A DNA stretch of 64,000 bases from Chryseobacterium herbae (GTDB lineage Bacteria > Bacteroidota > Bacteroidia > Flavobacteriales > Weeksellaceae), in assembly GCF_025154075.1 (NCBI RefSeq), contig NZ_JAOAMU010000002.1:430368-494367 (forward strand), read 5' to 3'. Positions 57,237-64,000 of the stretch are shown here, in pieces. Both the position numbers and the translations under genes were made by a program. The first letter of the stretch is position 1, and every line of letters starts with the position of its first letter. The notes beneath the pieces were generated by a model. The model did no database searches, was not told where the DNA came from, and saw only the letters and a list, made by a program, of their open reading frames with translations.

Positions 57237-58292
57237 ATGAAACAAATTTTTAAACTGACATTCATTGCAGCAAGCATTTTCCTGACAGGCTGCCAATCAT
57301 CTGCACAACAAAAAGACGACTACTCAACAAAAATTGACAGCCTGCTGAAGACCACAAATCCAAGGAGTTTTAACGGAGTGGTTTACATTCAGCAAAACGG
57401 AAAAACAAAGTATGCAAAAGCAAATGGATTCGCTGATTTCAATAAAAAAACGCCTCTGAAAATTTCCGACAAATTCTCAACTATGTCGATTGCTAAGCAG
57501 ATTACAGCCACACTGGTCCTGCAGGAAGTAGAAAAAGGAAAAATTGATCTGAATGTGCCTATCCGCAAATATTTGCCGGATTTCAAATACTCCTGGGCAG
57601 ATACGGTGACCATTCATCAATTGCTTAATCACACTTCGGGATTAAACAGCGATAATATGGACAAGCCATTGAAGTTTAAACCGGGAACCGATTTCAGCTA
57701 TTCCAATGTTGGATATTTTGTAGCAGGACAGGTTCTGGAAAAGCAAAGCGGTAAAAGTTTTCAGGAACTGGTAACAGCTTTGTTCAAAAAATGTAAGATG
57801 AATGACAGTTATTATCCGGATGAAACGAGTAGCAAGTTCTTAGTAAAAGGGCATACCATCAGAAAAGACGGGACCTTCAAACTCAATGAGCAGTCGGCTT
57901 TTCATGCGGATAATTATTTTGGAAGCCATTTAATTGTGACAGCCTCCGATCTCGCAAAATGGAACGAATCTCTGCACAACGGAAAACTATTGAAACCCGC
58001 AACTTATCAGCTGATGACCAGCTATGTAATCACAAACGGGCATCAGGTTTTCGGCGAAAAACCGATTGGCTACGGCTATGGCTTGAGAATTAATGATAAA
58101 GACAGCATTAAAGAAATCGGGCACACCGGTTTTCATCCGGGTGAAGGTTTTACAGCAGTGAATTTATATTATCCAAAAACAAAAACAAGCGTTGTCATCA
58201 TGGAAAATACAGCCAATGAAAATTTTGATATTGCTTATTATTTTGAACAGCAGGTCAGGAAAATTGTGAGAGAAAGTCAACTTTTGAAATAG
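57237..58292 (+). CDS. Class C beta-lactamase-like serine hydrolase lipoprotein
   Basis: The 351-residue product has a lipoprotein signal (MKQIFKLTFIAASIFLTGC, Cys19). The serine beta-lactamase-like (CubicO/EstB/AmpC superfamily) motifs are the nucleophile tetrad SIAK (S84-K87), YSN (Y155-N157) and HTG in IGHTGFHPGEG. These enzymes hydrolyse esters or peptides; a beta-lactam substrate is not certain. It is 7 bases upstream of a class A beta-lactamase gene and likely co-transcribed with it. Confidence 0.8.
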   Translation: MKQIFKLTFIAASIFLTGCQSSAQQKDDYSTKIDSLLKTTNPRSFNGVVYIQQNGKTKYAKANGFADFNKKTPLKISDKFSTMSIAKQITATLVLQEVEKGKIDLNVPIRKYLPDFKYSWADTVTIHQLLNHTSGLNSDNMDKPLKFKPGTDFSYSNVGYFVAGQVLEKQSGKSFQELVTALFKKCKMNDSYYPDETSSKFLVKGHTIRKDGTFKLNEQSAFHADNYFGSHLIVTASDLAKWNESLHNGKLLKPATYQLMTSYVITNGHQVFGEKPIGYGYGLRINDKDSIKEIGHTGFHPGEGFTAVNLYYPKTKTSVVIMENTANENFDIAYYFEQQVRKIVRESQLLK

Positions 58293-58299
58293 ATTCCAT

Positions 58300-59184
58300 A
58301 TGAAAAAAATAGTATTCTTATGTCTGACTTTTATTTTTTCGGCTCAGTCATTTGGTCAAAGTATGGATGATCTCCGTAAAGAGCTCACACAAATTATTTC
58401 TACCAAAAATGCAACCGTCGGAATCTCCATAAAAAACATTGAAGACAAAGACACCTTGAGCATTAACGGTCATTTGAATGCTCCGATGATGAGCGTTTTT
58501 AAATTTCATATTGCTTTGGCTACTTTAAATCTGGTGGATAAGGGAAAAATCTCTTTAGCACAGAAAGTTTTCATTAAAAAGGAAGACTTACAGCAAGATA
58601 CCTGGAGCCCGATAAAAGATGAATATCCGAATGGAAATATGTACTTGACCATAGATCAGCTGTTGAGATATACCGTTTCACACAGCGACAACAACGGATG
58701 TGATATTCTTCTGAAGTTGATCGGAGGTCCGGAAATCGTTCAGAAATTCATTAACCGCCAGGGAATCATAGATTTTGTGATCAAAGTAAACGAAGAGGAA
58801 ATGCGGATCTGGGAAAACCTGTACATCAACACTACAACGCCTTTGGCAACCACTGATCTATTGGAGAAATTCTACAAAGGAAAAGTGCTGAAAAAAGCCA
58901 CGACCCAATATCTCTATCAGATTATGGTGGAAACTTCCAGAGGACTTACGTGGATGAAAGCCGGACTTCCTGAAGGAATTGAACTGGCACACAGAACAGG
59001 AATTTCATCGACCAATGAAAATAATTTAAGAGCAGCTATGAATGATGTGGGAATTGTTAAACTTCCGAACGGAAAGCATTTCATTATTTCAATTTATTTA
59101 AAAAATATAACTGAAAAAAGAGAGGATACCGAAAAAATATTAGCAGATCTTACCAAAGCAACTTGGAATTATATGTCCAAATAA
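58300..59184 (+). CDS. Class A (subclass A2) beta-lactamase, CIA/CGA/CME-like
   Basis: The 294-residue enzyme has a signal peptide (MKKIVFLCLTFIFSAQSFGQ). Motifs are the S-x-x-K tetrad SVFK (S65-K68), the SDN loop (S129-N131), an omega-loop region with EEEM followed by NTTTPLATTDL, and HRTG (231-234) in place of KTG. Subclass A2 enzymes of Chryseobacterium and Elizabethkingia have this pattern, including the RTG and the TTTPLATT stretch, and many hydrolyse extended-spectrum cephalosporins. The assignment to CIA versus CGA types cannot be made by eye. It forms a two-gene unit with the upstream serine hydrolase. Confidence 0.9.
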   Translation: MKKIVFLCLTFIFSAQSFGQSMDDLRKELTQIISTKNATVGISIKNIEDKDTLSINGHLNAPMMSVFKFHIALATLNLVDKGKISLAQKVFIKKEDLQQDTWSPIKDEYPNGNMYLTIDQLLRYTVSHSDNNGCDILLKLIGGPEIVQKFINRQGIIDFVIKVNEEEMRIWENLYINTTTPLATTDLLEKFYKGKVLKKATTQYLYQIMVETSRGLTWMKAGLPEGIELAHRTGISSTNENNLRAAMNDVGIVKLPNGKHFIISIYLKNITEKREDTEKILADLTKATWNYMSK

Positions 59185-59242
59185 ATTGCTGAAATATTGA
59201 ACTGATCATTTATAAGTAAATTTCTTTGATAAAAATAAGGAT

Positions 59243-59605
59243 ATGAAAACAACCCCTGAACACGATCAGCGTATTGCAAAAATGATATTCGCATCCGTTT
59301 ATCCGCACTACATCAAGAAGGTGGAAACAAAGGGCAGAACGATTGAAGAACTCCATGAGGTGATAGAGTGGCTGACGGGATTTGATACCCAAAAACTGCA
59401 GGAACTCATCGATGAAAAAGTGACCTTTGAAACATTTTTCCAGAAAGCGAAACTGAATCCCAATGTGCATTTAATAACCGGGACCATTTGCGGCTACAAA
59501 ATTGAGGAAATCGAAACCCCGCTGACCAAACAGGCCCGGTATCTGGATAAACTGATTGATGAGTTGGCAAAAGGCAAAAAGATGGAAAAAATTTTAAGAC
59601 AATAA
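59243..59605 (+). CDS. DUF2200 domain-containing protein
   Basis: The 120-residue product matches DUF2200: RIAKMIFASVYPHYIKKVET, then GRTIEELHEVIEWLTGFD and the internal CGYKIEEIETPLTKQARYLD. The family is common in Bacteroidota and has no established role. It is followed 15 bases later by a DUF1801 gene, a pairing often seen in Chryseobacterium. Confidence 0.85.
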   Translation: MKTTPEHDQRIAKMIFASVYPHYIKKVETKGRTIEELHEVIEWLTGFDTQKLQELIDEKVTFETFFQKAKLNPNVHLITGTICGYKIEEIETPLTKQARYLDKLIDELAKGKKMEKILRQ

Positions 59606-59620
59606 CCAAAAAACGGAGCG

Positions 59621-60058
59621 ATGGCAAAGACCAAAACGAACTACACGGGAGCTGATGTAGCGGATTTTATCAACTCTTATGCTGACAGCGAACAAAAGAA
59701 AACTGACAGTTTCCGCCTAATAGAACTGATGCAGGAATGGTCCGGTTTTGAACCCAAAATGTGGGGGCCTTCGATTATAGGATTCGGAAACTACCACTAT
59801 AAATATGCCAGCGGACACGAAGGTGATGCCCCTATTCTTGGATTTTCACCGAGAAAAGCTGCGTTTTCGCTCTACGTTTATTCTGATACGGAAAAGAGTA
59901 AAGCCTTACTCGCCAATCTGGGTAAATTCAAAATGAGCAAAGCCTGTATCTACATGAAAAAATTGTCCGATATCGATACATCCGTATTGAAGGAAATGTG
60001 CATGGAATCGATAAAATATATCAACGAGCATCACGAGTGCGCGTGCAGGGAAAGCTGA
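59621..60058 (+). CDS. DUF1801 (YdhG-like) domain protein
   Basis: The 145-residue protein matches DUF1801: VADFINSYADSEQKKTDSFR, then MWGPSIIGFGNYHYKYASGH, IKYI and a short cysteine-containing tail (HECACRES). It probably binds small molecules or iron; the role is not established. It follows the DUF2200 gene closely and is likely co-transcribed. Confidence 0.85.
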   Translation: MAKTKTNYTGADVADFINSYADSEQKKTDSFRLIELMQEWSGFEPKMWGPSIIGFGNYHYKYASGHEGDAPILGFSPRKAAFSLYVYSDTEKSKALLANLGKFKMSKACIYMKKLSDIDTSVLKEMCMESIKYINEHHECACRES

Positions 60059-60070
60059 TTTTCATTGAGT

Positions 60071-60215
60071 TTAAACAATAGTATGGAATTTCAAATCAAT
60101 GGCGAATACTTTAAAAATCTCATCGTCGGGATGATCTGTGAATTTCCAATCTGTGGTAGGTAAATATTCGAAATCTGTATCTGTTACTTTTGGATTTGTG
60201 GTGATACCTTTACGT
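60071..60215 (-). pseudogene. Short coding-like remnant on the minus strand
   Basis: About 45 codons read PKVTDTDFEYLPTTDWKFTD and HPDDEIFKVFAIDLKFHTIV followed by a stop at 60071-60073. There is no start; upstream is broken by stops. The frame has a natural composition and looks like the C-terminal end of a lost gene. I do not recognise the family. Confidence 0.3.
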
Positions 60216-60340
60216 TATTTATTGGGTACTAACTGACTTGTAAAGAGATTAGGATAACATTTATTAGTCTTTAATTTTACAGTTTTTGAGACTCCAATAC
60301 AAATATTGACCGTGTCATTAATAAACAAAAAGGTACTATT

Positions 60341-60862
60341 ATGGAGATACAAAATTCCACTACTCAGGATATCGGGGAAATTTTCAGGCTGTATACAATA
60401 GCTACGGATTTTCAGAAGTTAAAGCATGTCGTTCAATGGCCGGAATTTGAACGGAGTCTTATAGAAACAGAAATTGATGAACACAGACAATGGAAGATCG
60501 TGATTGATGATCAAATTGCATGTGTCTGGGCGACTACATTTGATGATCCTCAGATTTGGGAAGAGCGTAACAATGATCCTGCAGTTTATATTCACCGGAT
60601 TGCTTCAAACCCTGAATTCAAGGGACAAAATCTTGTAGAATATATAGCAGATTGGGCAAAGAAATATGCCTTAAGCAACGGGAAAAAGTATATCCGTCTG
60701 GATACGGTCGGTGAAAATCAAGGGTTGATTAGCTATTATACAAAATGCGGATTCGATTTTCTGGGATTACAGAAACTTAAAAATACGGATGAATTACCGG
60801 CACACTATGACAATGCTTCCGTCAGTCTGTTTCAGATCACGGTTGATGGTAATATTAGATAA
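60341..60862 (+). CDS. GNAT-family N-acetyltransferase
   Basis: The 173-residue protein is a GNAT acetyltransferase: IGEIFRLYTIATDFQKLKHV at the N-terminus, VYIHRIASNPEFKGQNLVEY (acetyl-CoA contact region; the usual Q/RxxGxG/A is modified to EFKGQN) and YIRLDTVGENQGLISYYTKC with the terminal GFDFLG strand. It lies alone between two non-coding stretches. Substrate unknown. Confidence 0.8.
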   Translation: MEIQNSTTQDIGEIFRLYTIATDFQKLKHVVQWPEFERSLIETEIDEHRQWKIVIDDQIACVWATTFDDPQIWEERNNDPAVYIHRIASNPEFKGQNLVEYIADWAKKYALSNGKKYIRLDTVGENQGLISYYTKCGFDFLGLQKLKNTDELPAHYDNASVSLFQITVDGNIR

Positions 60863-60974
60863 ATTCAAAGGAATCTGTACAATCTCCAGAACCTTAATCT
60901 GATTTTTCCTGCCCTGAAATGAGCTAATTTTAATATCTTTAATCACCCAATTTTAAATATTAAAAACAGTCATT

Positions 60975-61517
60975 ATGCAGATGAAACCATTAACATTAGT
61001 CCTAACCATTGTATTTCAGCTGGTAAGCTTCACTGCATTCTCGCAGCAAAACGCGGGATTGAATTCCTTACTGGACAAAAACGATGAATTTATTTTTCCT
61101 CAGACACCTGACAAAATTTCAAAAGCACTAGATGTGAAAACGGTTTTCTATGAAGATGCCAATGATGAAAAATATGCCAAATGGATCACTCAATCAGGCC
61201 TGGAGCTTTATGCTAGCCTGGGAAACAATAAAACGATAAACGAGATGTCTTTTGATATGGCGGATGATAAAGGAATCGTTGTTGAAGGACTTCCATATCA
61301 GCTTGCGATGAACAAGACCACTCTTCAGCAGAGTATGGCCAAATTCAGCAAATACAATGCTACAACAGAAAAACTCGGCGAGTATACTGAACTTCCGGGC
61401 GGCTCAAAACTGACTTTCAAAAAAGGAAAACACTACACCATCTTAATGTTTGACCGCAAGAACCTTTTAAAATCTCTATATCTTACCACAGAACTAATTG
61501 GTCCCGGTGTCAATTAA
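60975..61517 (+). CDS. Hypothetical secreted protein
   Basis: The 180-residue product starts with a signal peptide (MQMKPLTLVLTIVFQLVSFT, cut near FS/QQ). The rest (about 155 residues) is soluble, with PQTPDKISKALDVKTVFYED at the start and LPGGSKLTFKKGKHYTILMF towards the end. No domain I recognise. It is followed by a clear terminator. Function unknown. Confidence 0.65.
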   Translation: MQMKPLTLVLTIVFQLVSFTAFSQQNAGLNSLLDKNDEFIFPQTPDKISKALDVKTVFYEDANDEKYAKWITQSGLELYASLGNNKTINEMSFDMADDKGIVVEGLPYQLAMNKTTLQQSMAKFSKYNATTEKLGEYTELPGGSKLTFKKGKHYTILMFDRKNLLKSLYLTTELIGPGVN

Positions 61518-61572
61518 TGCGAATATTCTTAAAACAGAATTCATACTGTACTGATCAGTATTTATAAAAATT

Positions 61573-61595
61573 AAGAGTGGCTTTTGGTCACTCTT
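61573..61595 (+). terminator. Intrinsic terminator
   Basis: AAGAGTG (61573-61579) and CACTCTT (61589-61595) pair around a short loop, followed by TTTATATTTTT. It lies 56 bases after the stop of the secreted-protein gene. Confidence 0.75.
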
Positions 61596-61606
61596 TTATA
61601 TTTTTC

Positions 61607-62204
61607 CTCGGTTTCTAAAATGAATCGGATTCTAAAGTCGAAGGAGGAAATGTTTTTTTTCACGCAAAGAAAAACAAAGAATTGATTTTAATTTCTCTAC
61701 AGTAAGATAAACAAAGGCGTTTCACTTATTTCCGAAATACAGGATTTTTTGAGATTTTTCCAGTGTTTTTTTGTTTTACTTTTTTAAATGAAATGCCTTT
61801 GTTTATCTTTATTAGAATTGTTTCATTTCAAAAAAACTTTGTTTAACCTTGCGATATTAAACTATTCTTTACTTACGTTGAAACTAAAACATATTGCTTT
61901 AAAACTTTGCGTTTAAAAATGAATTTTTCTAAAACTTTTAAAGACTTTTTTCGCCTGACCCTTCAATTTTTATACTGACCAATAAAAAAGATTTTTGTGG
62001 ACAGATCATTTACTACACTCATTAGTAGTATTCGTATGAAGCGAGGTTTTTTAATGAGAAATACGCAAACAAATCCTGCCTAATATCTATATTTGTACCG
62101 TTCACTTTTGAATATTTAGTTGCTGTGACAGTTGCAGGAACTTCATCATCAACTGAAAAACTAATTTTCTTTAAAAACAATTTATAAACAAACAGAAACA
62201 AAAA
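61607..62204. repeat. Intergenic Chryseobacterium-type repeat region
   Basis: About 600 bases without a gene. TTTTTTTTCACGCAAAG (near 61655) and the later AAACTTTGCGTTTAAA (near 61904) resemble the dispersed CGCAAAG repeats common between genes of Chryseobacterium. AAGATAAACAAAGGCGTTTCA (near 61703) and its near reverse complement TGAAATGCCTTTGTTTATCTT (near 61790) form a long imperfect inverted repeat. These could fold into RNA hairpins or be a MITE-like element; no terminal duplications were confirmed. Confidence 0.45.
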
Positions 62205-63359
62205 ATGGATAAGATCAATGTATTAATTATCGTGACAGGCATCTCGCTGTTCATTTCATTATTTCTTGCATTTTTTCTGTTAACGGTCAGAACAGAATAC
62301 AGGTTAAGCAACTCTCTTTTTGCGGCTTTTCTGATCGTGAACATAATGGATATCAGTGAGCCTTTAGTGAGTTTAGTAACGGATGGCCCTTCCAACTTGG
62401 GGATGTTGAGAAATACGCTGGCTTTCCTGCAGATTCCGGCTTTTTATCTCTATGTAATGTCTGTCTGTTATTCAGATTTCAGGCTTAAAGCTAAACATGT
62501 ATTGCATCTGCTGCCGTTTTTAGTGGTGAATATGATCTTACTGCCCCGTTTTTATATGGTAGATACCGCTTCCAAAATGGATTTTATTATCAACCGCCAA
62601 AGCAGGATTGAGCTGCAGGTTACCCATATTCTTTTCCATATTCAGTTCGTAGTGTATTTTGTGGCTGTTTTTGTCCTGTTGAGGAAAGCAAGAAAGCTGT
62701 ATCGAGAGAATTATGCAGGGACCAGTATCAATTCCTATAACTGGCTTTTTCAGTTTACATCCGTATTGACGGCTTTATACCTGATTGTCATTATAAAGAA
62801 CATTTTTAAATTTTCGGATTATCCGTATATCTCTGAATGGATCAAAGTTGGAATTCTTGTATTCCAGCTGTTTATCATCTGCTGGTATTTATTTAAGGCA
62901 TTGAATCATCCCGGTTTATTCAGAAATATCAATTCAAAATTAAAGCTGGTCTCCGATATCATTTCAGAAGAAAAAAATAACGAATCACAGAATGTCAGTG
63001 AAGGTGAACTGAATGAAGAACTGATCAAATTAAAAAAGTACATGGTTGACGAAAAGCCTTTTCTTGATCCTTCTTTAACCATTCAGAATGTTTCAGACAG
63101 CACTCAGATTCCTGTCCGGGACCTGTCACTTTTAATCAATCATCAACTGGGGCAGCATTTTTTTGACTTTATCAATACGTATCGAATAGAAGAGGCAAAA
63201 GTGATTTTAAAAGATCCTGCAAAAAAGAAGGTAACAGTTCTTGAAATCCTTTATGAAGTAGGTTTTAATTCAAAATCTTCTTTCAATACCGCCTTTAAAA
63301 AATATACTGATCTTACACCTACTTTGTATCGTAAACAGTTGTTAAGTAGTGATTTATAA
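62205..63359 (+). CDS. AraC-type membrane regulator
   Basis: The 384-residue protein has about seven hydrophobic segments in its first 225 residues (from MDKINVLIIVTGISLFISLF to VGILVFQLFIICWYLFKALN), a charged linker, and an AraC DNA-binding domain in the last 100 (PFLDPSLTIQNVSDSTQIPV, LLINHQLGQHFFDFINTYRI and VTVLEILYEVGFNSKSSFNT). The 7TM sensor with AraC output is frequent in Bacteroidota and often controls an adjacent secreted hydrolase. Here a serine hydrolase follows 138 bases downstream. Confidence 0.85.
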   Translation: MDKINVLIIVTGISLFISLFLAFFLLTVRTEYRLSNSLFAAFLIVNIMDISEPLVSLVTDGPSNLGMLRNTLAFLQIPAFYLYVMSVCYSDFRLKAKHVLHLLPFLVVNMILLPRFYMVDTASKMDFIINRQSRIELQVTHILFHIQFVVYFVAVFVLLRKARKLYRENYAGTSINSYNWLFQFTSVLTALYLIVIIKNIFKFSDYPYISEWIKVGILVFQLFIICWYLFKALNHPGLFRNINSKLKLVSDIISEEKNNESQNVSEGELNEELIKLKKYMVDEKPFLDPSLTIQNVSDSTQIPVRDLSLLINHQLGQHFFDFINTYRIEEAKVILKDPAKKKVTVLEILYEVGFNSKSSFNTAFKKYTDLTPTLYRKQLLSSDL

Positions 63360-63407
63360 AAAGTCGTACGTCCGAATACATTAATCGTACGCATTCTTTT
63401 GGTTAAA

Positions 63408-63435
63408 TGCGACCGACTATTTTTACTCGGTCGCA
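63408..63435. terminator. Hairpin between regulator and serine hydrolase
   Basis: TGCGACCGA (63408-63416) and TCGGTCGCA (63427-63435) are exact complements around a 10-base loop. It could end the regulator transcript. Two CGTACG palindromes stand upstream (near 63365 and 63386). Confidence 0.55.
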
Positions 63436-63497
63436 CAGGATCGGTTTCTTTCCCAAATTTGTATCGAAATAAATGTTTAACATTAAAAAACGATACA

Positions 63498-64000
63498 ATG
63501 AAAACTACTCTTTATTCACTGATTTTTCTGTTCATCCTTTCGAGCTGCCAGACCAGCCATAAAGTTTTGTCGAAAAAAGAAGATTACAGCTTTCTTACTG
63601 ACAGCTTAAAAATAGACCAGCAATTAGGAAAGTATAAACTTCCGGGATTCAGCCTTGTGGTTTTTGAAAACTATAAGATCGTGTATTCCAACCAATGGGG
63701 CATAAAATCTGCAAATTCCAATGAAAAGATAGATGAGAATACGGCTTTCTCTACAGCTTCTATTTCCAAACCCATCACGTCACTTCTCTGTCATATTCTT
63801 GAAGAAAAAGGATTAATTAATTTAAATGATCCGATCGACAAGTACTTAAAACGTTGGCATTTACCCAAAAGTAAATTTACTGAAAACCACAGTCCGACCT
63901 GGAGACAGTTTCTTAATCATACGGCCGGTACAAGCCAGAGCGGATTTGAAGATCATTATGAAGGAGAAACCATTCCAACCATAAAACAGAGCCTTTTGGG
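63498..64000 (+). CDS. Serine hydrolase (beta-lactamase superfamily), partial at window end
   Basis: The gene starts at ATG 63498 and runs off the window, so only 167 residues are visible. It begins with a lipoprotein signal (MKTTLYSLIFLFILSSC, Cys17). SISK (S88-K91) is the S-x-x-K catalytic tetrad of class C-like / CubicO hydrolases, followed by LNLNDPIDKYLKRWHLPKS and LNHTAGTSQSG. The YxN and HTG motifs would lie beyond the edge. It follows the AraC-type regulator on the same strand and may be controlled by it. Confidence 0.85.
   Translation, partial: MKTTLYSLIFLFILSSCQTSHKVLSKKEDYSFLTDSLKIDQQLGKYKLPGFSLVVFENYKIVYSNQWGIKSANSNEKIDENTAFSTASISKPITSLLCHILEEKGLINLNDPIDKYLKRWHLPKSKFTENHSPTWRQFLNHTAGTSQSGFEDHYEGETIPTIKQSLL

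Noticed and set aside
1..64000. CRISPR array, tRNA or rRNA genes
   Set aside because: No regularly spaced repeats, cloverleaf or rRNA-like sequences were recognised on either strand.

Overview
The window is AT-rich bacterial DNA, almost certainly from a Bacteroidota genome of the Chryseobacterium/Weeksellaceae type. The signs are weak Shine-Dalgarno sites with promoters of the TTTG / TAnnTTTG kind, secreted proteins with lipoprotein or Bacteroidota-style signals, TPR-membrane-HTH regulators in tandem, a class A2 beta-lactamase of the CIA/CGA/CME type, and DUF2200, DUF1801 and DUF3606 proteins. I saw no rRNA, tRNA or CRISPR array. All family assignments come from reading the translations; no database search was run.

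Region 1 (1-3.4 kb) is a worn accessory edge: a membrane protein, a DUF3606 protein, a frameshifted tail of a LigD polymerase domain joined in frame to a C10 (streptopain-like) peptidase that has lost its catalytic-Cys end and carries a stop, and a lipoprotein.

Region 2 (3.5-26.3 kb) is a defence island and the main interest. It starts with a small membrane protein and a 1711-residue protein that fuses a sacsin-like GHKL ATPase domain, a long unassigned middle, a DarT-type DNA ADP-ribosyltransferase domain and an HD domain. A stand-alone DarG-type macrodomain gene follows 3 bases later. Next comes an AbiEi-type regulator whose promoter -7 box lies in a perfect 23-bp inverted repeat. The last block is a tight operon: N6-adenine methylase, HsdS-like specificity subunit, NERD plus tandem kinase plus P-loop protein, an unknown protein, a 1812-residue HerA-like ATPase with a putative PD-(D/E)XK nuclease core, and a PP2C phosphatase. 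Its order and architecture match what I recall of the methylation-associated defence system MADS (MAD1, 2, 5, 6, 7, 8). There is no HsdR and no recognisable MAD3 or MAD4; a PP2C gene is added and the DarT/macro module sits next door.

Region 3 (26.3-28.8 kb) is gene-poor, with an excisionase-like remnant, short direct and inverted repeats, a small orphan ORF and a pair of minus-strand HTH/transposase-like genes. It probably marks the island's right edge.

Region 4 (29-40.3 kb, minus strand) holds a 2488-residue secreted protein built of four about 1.25-kb modules in an A-B-A-B pattern, a small partner with a similar C-terminus, a small secreted protein and a TPR/AraC membrane regulator.

Region 5 (40.7-45.7 kb, plus strand) is a small-molecule/redox group: AraC regulator, NAD(P)-binding SDR, two NTF2-like proteins, an internally deleted SDR pseudogene, an Old Yellow Enzyme homologue and a lone receiver domain. 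Region 6 (45.9-48.5 kb, minus) is an HTH-pentapeptide regulator with a DrrAB-like ABC exporter. Region 7 (49-56.3 kb) has two tandem paralogous TPR/LuxR-type regulators, a zinc-phospholipase-C-like coiled-coil protein and a DUF1826 protein. Region 8 (56.6-64 kb) has a GNAT acetyltransferase, a serine hydrolase, a class A beta-lactamase, DUF2200 and DUF1801 proteins, another GNAT, a secreted protein, an AraC-type membrane regulator and a second serine hydrolase cut by the window end.
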